A stretch of DNA of 64,000 bases from Chrysogorgia sp. JL179-B06 (GCA_035772405.1 JAYKKM010000181.1:295001-359000); one strand, 5' to 3'. Positions 46,557 through 59,092 are shown, numbered from the stretch's first letter. Notes: generated by a model from the sequence alone, not told the origin. A program made the numbers and translations.

Positions 46557-47180
46557 TGAGTCTTGCCGTTATCACAAATACTTGTTGGACCACAAGTCGT
46601 TGTTGTGACAGTGAATTTCCAGTTAAATGTTGTTAGTAAAGTTAGGTATAGTTGCAGTGTGATGTTTGTAAAGTTGTAAAGGTTTTGCTGTGCAAGCTGT
46701 GTTATTTGTGATAACGGCAAGACTCGTCCCAGGATTTAAATACCGTAATTAACCTTGCTCTGCCATCTGAGTTCCAGTGGCTCAATGGTTAGAGCGTCTG
46801 TCTAGCGTTCAGAAGGTTACGGGTTCGAATTCTGTGTGGTGCTCAGAGTTTTTCTGAGTATTGACAACTTAACACAGCTTGCACAGCAAAACCTTTACAA
46901 CTTTACAAACATCAAGTTGCAACTACCTAACTTTAACTGGAAATTGACTGTCACAACAACGACTTGTAGTCCAACAAGTATTTGTGATAACGGCAAGACT
47001 CGTCCCAGGGTTTAAATACCATAATTAACCTTGCTCTGCCATCTGAGTTCCAGTGGCTCAATGGTTAGAGCGTCTGTCTAGCGTTCAGAAGGTTACGGGT
47101 TCGAATCCTTGCGTGGTGCTCAGAGTTTTTCTGAGTATTGACAACTTAACACACTTGCACAGCAAAACCTTTACAACTTT
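46557..47180 (+). mobile_element. tRNA-derived SINE pair with an inverted tail copy
   Basis: Two direct copies about 276 bp apart carry a tRNA-like head (46771-46850 and 47047-47125): an A-box-like TGGCTCAATGGTTAGAGCG, anticodon-loop-like CTAGCGT and B box GGGTTCGAATTC or GGGTTCGAATCC. The tail (AACACAGCTTGCACAGCAAA through ATTTGTGATAACGGCAAG) occurs directly at 46868-47007 and inverted at 46557-46703, making a stem around the first head. Confidence 0.7.
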
Positions 47181-47990
47181 GCTCAACACTCATGCTAGAG
47201 TGAGATGCTGATGATACAGTAAAGGTATTATAGTATATGAACACACATGATGTATGAAGTAACTACAAACTGCAATATGCCAATAATATTTTCTTGATGT
47301 CACCTACAACAGACTTGTATGGACCAGTAGAAACTAGAAGCAATATGGCTTGCATGAGAAAAACAAACTTACCAATTTAATTGGCAAATGGCAATGCCAA
47401 TATTGCGAACTTTGATATAAATAATTTCAAAGTATGTTAAGCTGATAGTAAAGCCTTCGCTAAAATCGAATCTGGAAAAATATAACAACTATCTACGTCA
47501 AAATATGAGTATTTATCTCAAACTTTAAGTGCGATTCAAACCAAATTGTCAGCCGAACATAAAGGCAAACACAACTCAATTATTAACCTCTGAAATAACC
47601 ATCCAATCCTTTGATTACAATGCGTATGAAAACAAATAATTGAATAAGAACAGGTAATAAATAAATGCGCATTATTAAACAGCTAGTATCTAATAGCTAG
47701 TTGCTGACTCGGACTCAAATGATATACAAATATAAAAGATTAAACTGAATGTGACTTACGGACGTACCTTCAAAATTCTGACGACAATCTTCATCTACAG
47801 CCCATGATTCGGAAAGCAACGAGTCCTTTTGAAAACCATCACAAAATACAGCCAAGAAATTCAAATTAAATCATCGAAATATAACGATCAAAGACCAAGA
47901 AACTTCAAGTTCGTTCGAACATTTCGAAATGGCCGCGTGGTGTATTGTATCCCATGATTCTTTGAGGTCTCACAAGCATCGTGGCGAGCG
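47181..47990. other. Interior of the CACTR element; no gene seen
   Basis: AT-rich; no domain or repeat end recognised. Confidence 0.45.
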
Positions 47991-47995
47991 GCGCT

Positions 47996-48998
47996 AAGAC
48001 CCTGGGTACGAGGTTGGGGATTCACTAATAGCGTAGAGTCTGGCTGCTATTAATAGCTCAAAAAGCGGACAAACAAACCAAATTTGACTCACAAATGATT
48101 GCAAAAGAGCTATTTCTTTTGTTATGGCCGCACGAATTATGGGTAAAAGCGGACAAACATCGGTACTGACGTCATCTCGACGGAGCGCTATTGCGTGTGC
48201 CATTCAGCCACGCTTTTCGCGTTGTTCGTTTTATGTTAGATTTAAAGTTTTTATTTTGTTATATTGTATTAATTATTAAATACAAATGTTAGGAAAAATG
48301 CTAGTTTAACAAAAACCAAGTGACTGGAAATCAATTTTAATTGGCATCTTTGTGTACACAGTGGACACAGACTACGTCATAGTAGGCTTTGGCCCATTGT
48401 GCCAGCATAATTTTTAGCATAATGGGAGCAAAAAAGCATAATTTCTAAAACGAGCACTGCTCGAGCATAAAAGGTAATATTACTCATTTGGTAGTCTAGA
48501 AAGTCAGAAACTTGTTACAAGACCGCTTTCATAGTTTCACTTTCATTGTGGGCAGTAGTAGTGCAGACTGTGCACTGCAGTACACTGTACACCTGAACTG
48601 CCGAGCAAAAAGCCTGGGAACGAGCCACGAGGTTGTAAACACTACTGCCAAAATGGCGTCAAACATTTTTTGAGTTGTTGAATTTATGTAAGAATCTGTG
48701 AGAATATCGAGCATTTATGTGAGAATATCGAGCATAATTTGTGAATTCTAGCATAATTTTTAGCATAATTAGGCAAAATTGAGAGCAGTGCTATTAGCAT
48801 AATATGCCAATTTTTTTAGCACAATGGGCCAAAGCCTACGTCATAGACACATCAAGGTTATTTTCTCGAGATTCAGAAGCTTTACAAGAACAAAAACCCT
48901 AACCATAATCCAAATAAAAACTCTTGTCATAACCATAAAATAAAATATATCCTATTCATCGGAGCATCGTGGGGGGCGGACCTCGTACCCAGGGTCTT
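47996..48998. mobile_element. Inverted-repeat element containing a nested hAT miniature element
   Basis: AAGACCCTGGGTACGAGGT at the left and its exact reverse complement at 48980-48998 bound about 1 kb. No transposase. Related motifs (CTGGGAACGAG) occur near 48612 and 59540. Confidence 0.6.
48383..48838. mobile_element. hAT-type miniature element with 8-bp target duplication
   Basis: TAGGCTTTGGCCCATTGTGC and its inverted copy bound 456 bp, flanked by exact CGTCATAG (48375-48382 and 48839-48846). Confidence 0.85.
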
Positions 48999-49221
48999 AT
49001 CTCCGCTCCCGGTTGCACTTTATGTTCATTTGGTTATATTGTATTAATTATTAAACCCAAATTTTATGAAAATATAAAAATGCTAGTTTAACAAAAATCA
49101 AGTGACTGCAAATCAAATTTAATGTGCCATGCTAGTAGTTTTGTAAAAACACTTCGGTTCTTAGTGTTAGGACTAACTTACACTGGGCTAACTTACACTG
49201 TGTTATTTTAGATTTAATTAA

Positions 49222-49372
49222 ATCCGTCCAGTCCGCGCATGTGTGATATTTCAAACGTCAACAAACTTCATATGTCAACAAACTTCAACGGAATAGATTT
49301 TCGACAGTTCGAAAGCGAGTATTCGTCAAGGTGGTGAAGGCGCGAGTGGAAGTTAAATATATTATCCACGAA
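49222..49372 (+). repeat. Dispersed repeat, copy 2
   Basis: Reverse-complement relative of 17751-17915 (TTCGAAAGCGAGTATTCG, CATGTGTGATATTTCAAACG). Confidence 0.7.
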
Positions 49373-49821
49373 GCCATTAACAAATTCGACCAATTTAAAT
49401 CGGTCGTAACATAAAACAATTTGGTTATTTTGTTCACATGCACTGTGACCAATTATCAATTGGTTGCGACCAATTAACAATTGGTTTAAATAACCAATTT
49501 ATATATGGTTGTAACCAATTCGTTTGGTTATTTCAACCGTTTTGAATTGGTTGCAACCAATTTAAACGGTTGTTTCAACCGGTCGTTTTTTACAGTGTGG
49601 GATCATCGGAATAGATTACTTGGATGGGTGATATGTAGGATATATCACTTTTAGTGGTCAGGTCAAGATTGGAGATCACAACAGGGCATCCTGACCTGAA
49701 TCCAAGTAATAACAAGCGCCTGGTAAGTCGGTGAACCCCCCGTCTGCACCTAACCAACCATACGGGTAAGTAAAGTGAATGCAGGTGTTAATTTCACATT
49801 AAAACTCCTGAAGAAGCGCAT

Positions 49822-50208
49822 ACCGTATTTACTCGATTAAGCGCCGCCCTCGATTAAGCGCCGCCCCCGATTAAGCGCCGCATACGAGAGTATTAAAAAG
49901 CGCCGCCCTCGAATAAGCGCCGCACTTCTTTACGACAATGCGGCGCTTAATCGAAGCACCGTCAGACAGAACCAATGTTAGTCAAGTTTAACCAATTTTA
50001 GCATTTTAGCGGTGGGAAAAATGGTCCACACGCTCGTTAAATCATTCATATACCAACACAATATTAACCTGTTACCTACCATTTTACCAACAAAATAATA
50101 TGATTTTTAAAGAACGCCGCCCTCAAATGAGCGCCGCCCTCAAATAAGCGCCGCATCTGAAACACTAAAAATTTAAAGAGCGCCGCGGCGCTTAAACGAG
50201 TAAGAATT
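49822..50208. mobile_element. Miniature element with AAGCGCCGC repeats
   Basis: TTTACTCGATTAAGCGCCGC at the left and inverted GCGGCGCTTAAACGAGTAAG at the right; the motif TAAGCGCCGCCCTCGA is repeated several times inside. Non-coding. Confidence 0.65.
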
Positions 50209-50950
50209 GTGCTACGAAGCCACGACCATATATGGTATATAAACCATGTGTTTTATATCAGAGGATGCAGACATGGACAAAACGAAAGTAAATCGTCCTA
50301 ATTTCCAAACAGTATTAATACGCTATAAACGCACAGAAAACACATGCACACACATAGCAGTAGAGATGCCCATGCAGGTGTATGTAATTCCTAGTTCAAT
50401 ATCCTCGTAGTTATTCCAGAAAAATTGCTTCACAAGTTACTTGATCGAAATATGAAACTATGGCGTTTGTTTCCTGAAAAGATTATATTCCCAAAATTGT
50501 TCATAACTTTATCCGAAACTTTCAACCGCATTAGGGACTTTAAGATCTTACGATGCGCTGATCTAAGACACGGGTTACTAAACGAACTAAATCTTTCATT
50601 GTGGTGATCATGTTAAAGTCGATCGACAGCTTTTTCTATCCGTCTATGACGTCTTCGTGAAGACGTGAGAATGTACGTCGTACACAGAACAAGGACGACG
50701 TTGAGAGTAAGACGAAAGATGATTTATTATTCTCTTTGTTTTACAAGAAGAATTATTTTGTTTGAAGGACGTCGCTGAAATATAAGATAAATGTCGCCAC
50801 AAGGAATTTGGCACAAAAAATCTACATAATGACGATAAGGACACAGTTCCATAATTAAAAGAGACAAAATTAATCTATGAACTAGGACAGAAGCAACTAA
50901 ATGCTGAGAATAATAACTATTACAATATTTTAAAAGTTAAAGTCACTCAG
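50209..50950. other. Intergenic downstream of the membrane protein gene
   Basis: No gene recognised. Probably contains the 3' untranslated part of the minus-strand gene ending at 50969. Confidence 0.4.
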
Positions 50951-50968
50951 TCAGTTTACAGTTCGTGA

Positions 50969-51527
50969 TCAGTAGTGGCCACTGTAAGCTGGAGGTGGAC
51001 ATTGCTTTTGTGGTGGTGGAAAGCCTTGGAGTTGGTTGCCATATGGAGGATTCTGCACAAATGCTGGACCGGTATTCTGCATTTGGGAGTTGTGTACGGC
51101 GATGACTGATGTGTTTGGTTGGGTAACGACAACACCATGATGAACGGGTCTACTTGTCGACGACGCCACGCAGCAACAGCAGCAGATAATAATGGGCGAC
51201 GGGAACAACAATGACAAGAAGAACACTGATAACGATAACAGCAATGATCCAGGTTGCTAAACCAACACTTATGTCAGTACAACTTGAAAATGTACATTCA
51301 CTTGCACAGCAGTATTCACTTGACCCACAGTCAGAGTTGTATTCACAATATTCACCAATACAGTCGCTTTCGCATTGGCGTTCTTCGAAAATACCTTTCC
51401 TACAGCATGACGTCTTCCATATATACTGAGTACAGTCTGTGTCGCTAATACACCCACCATACGTTTCGTTCATCAAGGCAGCAACCAGAAGGTTGATAAA
51501 AACAATAAAGCTTTTGAATTTTAACAT
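50969..51527 (-). CDS. Small cysteine-rich single-pass membrane protein (Shisa/CYYR-like layout), frameshifted
   Basis: ATG at 51525-51527 starts a signal peptide (MLKFKSFIVFINLLVAALM). The ectodomain has 14 cysteines in a pattern resembling WAP/disulfide-core domains (CISDTDC, SCC, CIGEYCEYNSDCGSSEYCC), then a transmembrane segment (about residues 87-108). In this frame the protein stops at 51150, but the +1 frame continues PIIICCCCCVASSTS and a Pro/Gln-rich tail ending PPPAYSGHY at 50969. A juxtamembrane Cys cluster and PPxY-type tail are typical of such adaptors, so a one-base shift within the membrane segment (about 51195-51245) is likely, by mutation or assembly error. Function unknown; Shisa/CYYR/VOPP-like proteins act in trafficking or as ubiquitin-ligase adaptors. 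It is the only host-like gene here. Confidence 0.65.
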
Positions 51528-51529
51528 TA

Positions 51530-52250
51530 TTACAATTGCAACGAATTTCTTCTCACTGTGAACTAAAACACTGACAACGCGGAAGAATTTTACTTGACCC
51601 GATAATATGAAATATGATAATACTGTTCGTTGTGTTGATGTGGCGATGGGGTTACCGGGGGGACGCCAGTGTAGTGTTTCCAAATAAAATCAATATTTAT
51701 TTAAAATTATACACGTTCTATATAAAATGCCAACACCACTGAAGATATTTAAACAGTGATGGGGTTACAACCGGAATTTTGAGCGGTTAATGTAACATTT
51801 TGGGGTCAGTTTTCCGTGTACATGCCCTCTAGGGAAGTGGATGGGTGGGGGCTAGGGATACTCCCCCGGTTAGGCGGGGTTGCATAGGGTTAGCCAATCA
51901 GATGGCTCAAGTTAGATGGAAATAGATGACCAGTGATACTACGGACTCAGAACATGTCAATGATCTCAAAATAATTTCTGCAGCGGATGTCCCATCAGTG
52001 TATGGGTTACTTGTAACGTTACTCACTACGTTGTCTAAAATTATTCTGCCTTGTGAGACTCTGTTGTTATTGTGCTGCGCATTTTAGCGTTTATTGTGTT
52101 CATTTTCCTGTTGTTCTTCATCGACCAAATTATTTGCCCACTATACCGCAAACGTTTCTGTAGTAGTGGAAAGCGCTAGCGTACTGAGTTAATAAAGACA
52201 CGAAAATTAAATCGATTGGAAACATTTGCTATTTATACTGTCATGTTTTA
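51530..52250. other. Upstream region of the membrane protein gene; no gene seen
   Basis: Would include its promoter and 5' untranslated region; nothing else recognised. Confidence 0.4.
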
Positions 52251-52251
52251 A

Positions 52252-52310
<59 letters not shown>
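52252..52310. repeat. (TA)n tract, left flank of the foldback dimer
   Basis: Pure TA with one TTTA interruption, directly followed by CAGTCAATTC. Confidence 0.95.
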
Positions 52311-52313
<3 letters not shown>

Positions 52314-54255
52314 TCAATTCAAAAAAGGTTGTCTTTGAAACATATAAACCTTAAACAGTAAGCGCGCAATGTAGGTTGGGAATTCTTATTTAAATTCATG
52401 AGGGCTTTGTTAGAATGCCGGCCGCATACTGGTTGACAGAAATAGTGGGTATTGAGGTCTGGTTTAAGTGGATTTTTACCTACAGATATCGAGTAAAAAC
52501 GATAAATCGCTATATTCAAAAGTTCAGAAATTTAGGAAATGTCAGCACGGATCGCTAGACCATATTATTGTATATCGATACATCCACACGAAGAATTGGT
52601 AATAATGGAATTGCTGCTGCGGTATCCAGATAGAGCGATTGCAGAAGTGTTGGACAAAGTATATGAAGAAACAGGGTCCGTCGCAATATGCATGCTCCAC
52701 AACATTACTCGGAAGGTTGGTGCATGTCTAGCGTATGGTTTTACGATGATGATTTTGTAAAAATAAAAATGATGTACTTATTAACGGCTTGCTGAAATCT
52801 CTTTTATAGTTAAGCAAAATTGCACAACAAAGATGCGAAGATGCGATAGCAGAATTTTGAGCTTCGACGCGCTTATTATCTCCAGAGATGTTCGTTTTCC
52901 TTGACGAAAGTGGATATCTAAGTTGACTAAAAATTTGCATGTTTTGTGCTGACAATTAATAAAATAGAAACTAGACGGGAATATCAAATTCCCATGAGTC
53001 TAAACGCACATAATTCTTAAATAAGCATAGTTTCTTTTGTTCTGCAAAAAGCCTTTGGGACCATGGATAATCCACACATCACCGCTATTCCAGTGATATG
53101 TACGGAAGGTTTACTTGACGTTGGAATATATACAGTGTGTATAAAAAAAAACTGAACAGGCATTCAAACCTATTGTCACCTTGACACCTCTGAGCCACGG
53201 TGCGTAAAAATATGGTAGTATGGTTTTATATACACCTCGGAACAGATCTCCAACAGCAGCAATATTTCCCAATATTTCCCGTGTGGTTCTTCGCCAGCCA
53301 TAATTGCCCTTGTTACGCGGTTAAATGGCTAGTTCCTGTATTCAGATATTTCCTGACGTTTCAAAAAACTGTTATCTTAATTTCCCAGGTGTATATAAGA
53401 CCGTGTTTTTAATTTCCCAGTAGTTTGACCATTTTCTAAGGTTCAGTTTTTTTTATACATACTTTAGAGAACATGTAGATGGCGAAACATGCAAGCGGTG
53501 TGAAATTTCCCATGGGATGTACGCTTTAATTTTAATTGAACAGAACATCCCTTACAATAATTCTGCTCATTTAGACTCTCGTGGGAATTTGATGTTCCCG
53601 CCTGGTTCCCAATCAATTAATTGTCAGCACAAAACAACATGCAAATTATTAATAACTTACATATGCGTCAAGGAAAACGAACATCTCTCGAGGTAATAAA
53701 CACGCCGAAGCCCAAAATTCTGCTCTCGCATCATCTCATCTTTGTTGTGCAATTTTGTTTAAATAGAGATTTTAGCATGCCGTTAATAAATACTTATTTT
53801 TTATTTTTTCAAAATCATCACAATAACTTTCCGAGTTATGTTTTTTCTTAAATAGTATCATGAAGAGTGGAGCACGAATATTGCGATCCCATTTCCTCAT
53901 ATACTTTTACAATACTTCTGCAATCGTTCTAGTACCATGTCGTTCTTCGTGTGGATGCATTGATATACAATAATACGGTCTACCGATGATAGAAGTGCTG
54001 ACATTTCCTAAATTTCTGAACTTTTGAATATAGCGATTTGTCATTTTACTCGATATCTGTTGGTAAAAACCCACTTCCTGGACCTCAATACCCACAATTT
54101 CCGTCAACCAAATTGCTCTCCATCTTAAATATTAACTGTATGCGGCCGGCATTCTAACAAATCGCTCCTGAATTTAAATAAGAATTCCCAACCTATCTTG
54201 CGCGCTCAATGTTTAAGGTTTATATGTTTCAAAGACAACCTTTTTTGAATTGACT
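52311..54255. mobile_element. Foldback element copy A (Tc1/mariner-like ends)
   Basis: Ends CAGTCAATTCAAAAAAGG and inverted CCTTTTTTGAATTGACT; the inverted arms are about 700 bp long and share CCGGCCGCATAC, CACACGAAGAA and TTGACGAAAGTGG-type landmarks. The centre (about 53050-53500) is unpaired. Only fragmentary frames are present, so it is non-autonomous. Confidence 0.85.
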
Positions 54256-56351
54256 CAGTCAATTCAAAAAAGGTTGTCTTTGAAACATATAAACCTTAAA
54301 CATTAAGCGCGCAATGTAGGTTGGGAATTCTTATTTAAATTCAGGAGGGCTTTGTTAGAATGCCGGCCGCATACTGGTTGACAGACATAGTGGGTATTGA
54401 GGTCCAGGTTTAAGTGGGTTTTTTCCTACAGATATCGAGTAAAACGATAAATCGCTAAATTCAAAAGTTCAGAAATTTAGGAAATGTCAGCACGGACCAC
54501 ACGAAGAATTGGTAATAATGGAATTGCTGCATCCAGATAGAGCGATTGCAGAAGTGTTGGACAAAGTAGTGAAGAAACAGGGTCCGTCGCAATATGCATG
54601 CTCCACTCATCATTAATTTATTTAAGAAAAAAACAACATTACTCGGAAGGTTAGTGCATGTCTAGCGTATGGTTTTGTAAAAATAAAAATGATGTATTAA
54701 TTAACGGCTTGCTGAAATCTCTTTTATAGTTAAGCACAATTGCACAACAAAGATGCGAAGATGCGAGAGCAGAATTTCGAGATTCGACGCGCTTATTATC
54801 TCCAGAGATGTTCGTTTTCCTTGACGAAAGTGGATATCTAAGTTGACTAAAAATTTGCATGTTTTGTGCTGACAATTAATAAAATAGAAACCAGACGGGA
54901 ATATCAAATTCCCATGAGTCTAAACGCACATAATTCTTAAATAAGCATAGTTTCTTTTGTTCTGCAAAAAAGCCTTTGGGACCATGGATATATTGCCATC
55001 TTGTTTCTCTTTTAAACCTCTTTCATGGTCAAAGTGAATATACTCTTTTACGTTACTTTACAGCCTAAAAGAATCATGAGAAGACATGGATATAATTTGA
55101 AAGGACGACAGGCAAATATTTATCGGCGCTATTTACCCTTGGGGTCCACGCATCACCGCTATTCCAATGATATGTATACGGAAGGTTTACTTGACGTTGG
55201 AATATATACAGTGTGTATAAAAAAACAACTGAACCGGCATAAAATTAATTAACATTCCTTTCAAACCTATTGTCACTTTGACACCTCTGAGCCACGGTGC
55301 GTAAAAATATGGTAGTATGGTTTTATATACACCTCGGAACAGATCTTCAACAGCAGCAATATTTCCCAATATTTCCCGTGTGGTTCTTCGCCAGTCAGAA
55401 TTGCCCTTATTACGCGGTTAAATGGCTAGTTCCTGTATTCAGATATTTCCTGACGTTTCACAAAACTGTTATCTTAATTTCCCAGGTGTATATAAGACCG
55501 GCGTGTTTTTAATTTCCCAGTAGTATGACCATTTTCTAAGGTTCAGTTTTTTTATACACACTGTAGAGAACATGTAGATGGCGAAAATATATGCAAGCGG
55601 TGTGAAATTTCCCAGTGGGATGTACGCTTTAATTTTAACTCTGCGCATTTAGACTCTCGTGGGAATTTGATGTTCCGGCCTGGTTCCCAATTAATTAATT
55701 GTCAGCACAAAACAACATGCAAATTATTAATCAACTTACATATGCGTCAAGGAAAACGAACATCTCTCGAGGTAATAAACACGCCGAAGCCCAAAATTCT
55801 CCTATCGCATCATCGCATCTTTGTTGTGCAATTTTGTTTAAATAGATATTTCAGCATGCCGTTAATAAATACTTATTATTTATTTTTTCAAAATCATAGT
55901 ATAAAAACCAGTTATAGACAATAACTTTCCGAGTTATATTTTTTCTTAAATAGTATCATGAAGAGTGGAGCACGAATATTGCGATCCCGTTTCTTCATAT
56001 ACTTTTACAATACTTCTGCAATCGTTCTATCTGGATACTGCATGCAGCAGCAATCCCATTAGTACCATGTCGTTCTTCGTGTGGATGTATTGATATACAA
56101 TAATACGGTCTACCGATGATAGAAGAGCTGACATTTCCTAAATTTCTGAACTTTTGAATATAGCGATTTGTCATTTTACTCGATATCTGTAGGTAAAAAC
56201 CCACTTCCCTGGACCTCAATACCCACTATTTCCGTCAACCAAATTGCTCTCCATCTTAAATATTAACTGTATGCGGCCGGCATTCCCAACCTATCTTGCG
56301 CGCTCAATGTTTAAGGTTTATATGTTTCAAAGACAACCTTTTTTGAATTGA

Positions 56352-56354
<3 letters not shown>
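54256..56354. mobile_element. Foldback element copy B, directly abutting copy A
   Basis: Same ends and arms as copy A; contains about 100 bp (near 54990-55090) absent from A. The junction GAATTGACTCAGTCAATTC lacks the final G of copy A and any TA between the copies. The outer flanks of the pair are TA tracts. Confidence 0.85.

Positions 56355-56431
<77 letters not shown>
56355..56431. repeat. (TA)n tract, right flank of the foldback dimer
   Basis: Pure TA directly after ...GAATTGACTG. Confidence 0.95.
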
Positions 56432-56434
<3 letters not shown>

Positions 56435-56435
56435 G

Positions 56436-56583
56436 CAATTATTGAACGAGGTTGAGCGTGATATGAAGAATTATCATGCCCGAAGTTTGCCGTTATCAAC
56501 CGAAGCCGCAGGCTGAGGTTGATAACGGCAAACTGAGGGCATGATAATTCTTCATATCACGCGAAAACCGAGTTCAATAATTG
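56436..56583. repeat. Long hairpin upstream of the tyrosine recombinase
   Basis: 148-bp palindrome with arms of about 72 nt (CGTGATATGAAGAATTATCA, GTTTGCCGTTATCAACC) and a short loop near GCAGG. Confidence 0.92.
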
Positions 56584-57027
56584 TTTTATTATTTATTTAA
56601 AAAATGAAAAATATCTTGCGTGCTAGCCAGTCAAGAATTACGAAATGCGCGAGGTCAACAAAGAAGATATGATTGTCGTCGCCATAACCATGACAACGAA
56701 GTCATATTGACGCGTTAATAATTATCATATTGACTCGCTTGACCATATTTGGCAAGCTGTCGCCGCGTAAAGAGCCTGAACACGAGGTTGTTGAGTTGAT
56801 ATGACGATTTCACAGTTGGCTGTTAGCCAATCAGAAACCAGGAATTTTTTAAATAAATAATAAATATATTTATTATATGGATATGAGTAAAATTCCGTAA
56901 AATATGCCACTGATATATTCCGTATTTTACGGTAGTGTGATATGAAGTCATATCTTACGCGGGAACGTCTCGCGCGGGACCCACGCTAATTCCCGCCATT
57001 TTGCTCTTTCTGTTTTGGATATACAAT

Positions 57028-58360
57028 ATGGCAACTTCTCGACATTTTGTCGATGTTTCCGACGCTGATTTGGCAAGGTTTTCTGAAGAAAATGAAAATG
57101 AGAACACAAAAAGAAAGACTAAGTCCGATTTGGCGATCTTCAGCGACTATTTATCCTCGATAAACGAGCCGAGAGACATAACATTGTTGCCGTACGGGCC
57201 GTACGGTGAGCTACAAAAAATCTTGATGAAATTTATTTTGGCAGTGAAGAAACGACTTGGAGGAGAGTACGACGAGCCCACTTCAATAAGGGCAATGCTT
57301 CAAAGTATTGATCGTTACCTATAAGGCAAAACAATTATGGAGCTTCAATTCTACACGATACTGCGTTTTCAGGGGTCCGAGACATCTTAAAAAAGAAACA
57401 AAAGGAACTGAAATCACACGGCAAAGGAAATAAACCAAACGCTGCTGAGCCGCTTACCGACGACGATATTAACGACTTGTACGCCAAAAAAGTGTTGGGA
57501 ATGCACGCTCCCCGACCGCTTCTCAACACAGTGTGGTTAAATAATTGTGTTTTCTTCGGAATGCGACCTGGTAAAGAGCAACGAGACTTATCCTGGGGAG
57601 ACCTGCAGTTGAAAACTGACTCGTCCGGAACTCGTTTTATTCAGTTTACCACGGAAAGACAAACTAAAACTCGCACCGGAGAGAACCCTCGAAATCGACG
57701 TGAAGTTAAGCCTGTTATGTACGAAAATAAAGAAAACCCCGAGAGGTGTCCAGTCACTGCTTATCTAAGATACAAAGAAGAACGACCAGCCGAGATGTGT
57801 GGAGATAGCTCGCCATTTTATCTTGCTATAAATACCGAGATTCCAAAGCCTGGCAAAAGGTGGTTCAAAACTAACGCTCTTGGGGTTAATTCTCTACGAA
57901 ACATGATGAAAAACATGCAAACAGCAGCTGGCATAGAAACGGATAGAAAAATCGTAAACCACAGCACACGAAAACACCTAATTCAGAAGCTAGTAGACAA
58001 CGAAATCCCTGCAAATGAGATCATGCAAATAACAGGACATAAAAACGTGAACTCCATAAACAACTATTCAACAATGTCCGCGACTAGACAACAACAATCT
58101 CTGGTATTTTGTCCAATTCAACCTGCAGCGCCAGCGTTCAGGAATCTCAGTTTAGCACTTCATTTGTACGAAACAGCACTTCTGGTAACACATCTTTGGG
58201 AAATCTTCCAAGTTTTCTTCAGAACTGTAACATTCAAACTGTAAACATTAATCTACTGCAGCCGAATTCCTCTTCTACAGTCATGGAGAGCTCGGACACC
58301 GTTTCAACAGTTAAGAGAAGAAGAATAATTCTTGAATCTTCAAGTGAAGAAAGCCAGTGA
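57028..58360 (+). pseudogene. Crypton-like tyrosine recombinase, two frameshifts
   Basis: ATG at 57028 (MATSRHFVDVSDADLARF) opens an intronless frame with the DUF3504-type recombinase fold shared by Cryptons and Crypton-derived host genes (ZMYM2, QRICH1, KCTD1). The first part stops at 57322-57324. The next frame continues NNYGASILHDTAF, then KGNKPNAAEPLTDDDI and the catalytic domain: Arg in FFGMRPGKEQRDLSW (57564), HSTRK (H 57960, R 57969), GHKN (58038) and Tyr in INNYS (58065), so R-H-R-H-Y is complete. A second shift near 58100 (TTTT run) leads to the Ser/Asn-rich tail ending KRRRIILESSSEESQ at 58360. Tyrosine recombinases cut and rejoin DNA through the Tyr. Two single-base shifts in an otherwise intact gene suggest a recent copy or assembly error. 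Confidence 0.8.
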
Positions 58361-58548
58361 AAAAATGAGTTGAGTTTTTTTTAACAATGTTAATGTGTTT
58401 TAAAGACGTTTTTTAATGAACATAATATAGCCTAAATTGTTTAATCCTGAGGCTAAGTAATAAAATTCACTTTGTATATCTTTTCATTGAATAAAGTCAT
58501 ACGCTTTGTTATTTTTGCTTCAACTTTTATCCATATAATAAAAAGAAC

Positions 58549-58686
58549 ATTTCACGGTGGCTTTGGAAATATGACTTTTATTTTCTCGTGTTGAAAACAA
58601 TATTTTACTCACTCGCTGCGCTCGTTCGTAAAATATTGTTTTCACCACTCGAAAATAAAAGTCATATTTCCGTGCCACCGTGAAAT
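58549..58686. repeat. Long hairpin downstream of the tyrosine recombinase
   Basis: 138-bp palindrome with arms of about 59 nt (ATTTCACGGTGGC, AATATGACTTTTATTTTC, GAAAACAATATTTTAC) and loop TCACTCGCTGCGCTCGTTC. Confidence 0.92.
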
Positions 58687-58698
58687 ATCCTCTATTTA

Positions 58699-59023
<325 letters not shown>

Positions 59024-59092
59024 AATATACCAGAATCTTATCCCGGCATTACCACCGTTATATACAGGACTCGTGACTAGGCTCTCGGCAAC

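Larger units (their letters stand above)
42159..49597. mobile_element. 7.4-kb CACTR-ended element with palindromic subterminal repeats
   Basis: CACTGTAAAAAATGACCGG at 42159 and its inverted counterpart ending at 49597 (CCGGTCGTTTTTTACAGTG) form the ends, with TG on both outer sides. About 320 bp (left) and 220 bp (right) of palindromic motifs follow inward: GGTTGTTTCAACC, GGTTGTTTTAACC, AATTGGTTGCAACCAATT. Short CACTR termini with subterminal repeats are typical of EnSpm/CACTA elements. Neither end has a nearer partner, so they probably belong together. No transposase was recognised; the interior is filled with nested elements. Confidence 0.6.

Noticed and set aside
49621..49640. Match ACTTGGATGGGTGA to the 5S rRNA internal region
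   Set aside because: Only about 14 nt; the rest of 5S is absent. At most a 5S-derived SINE scrap.
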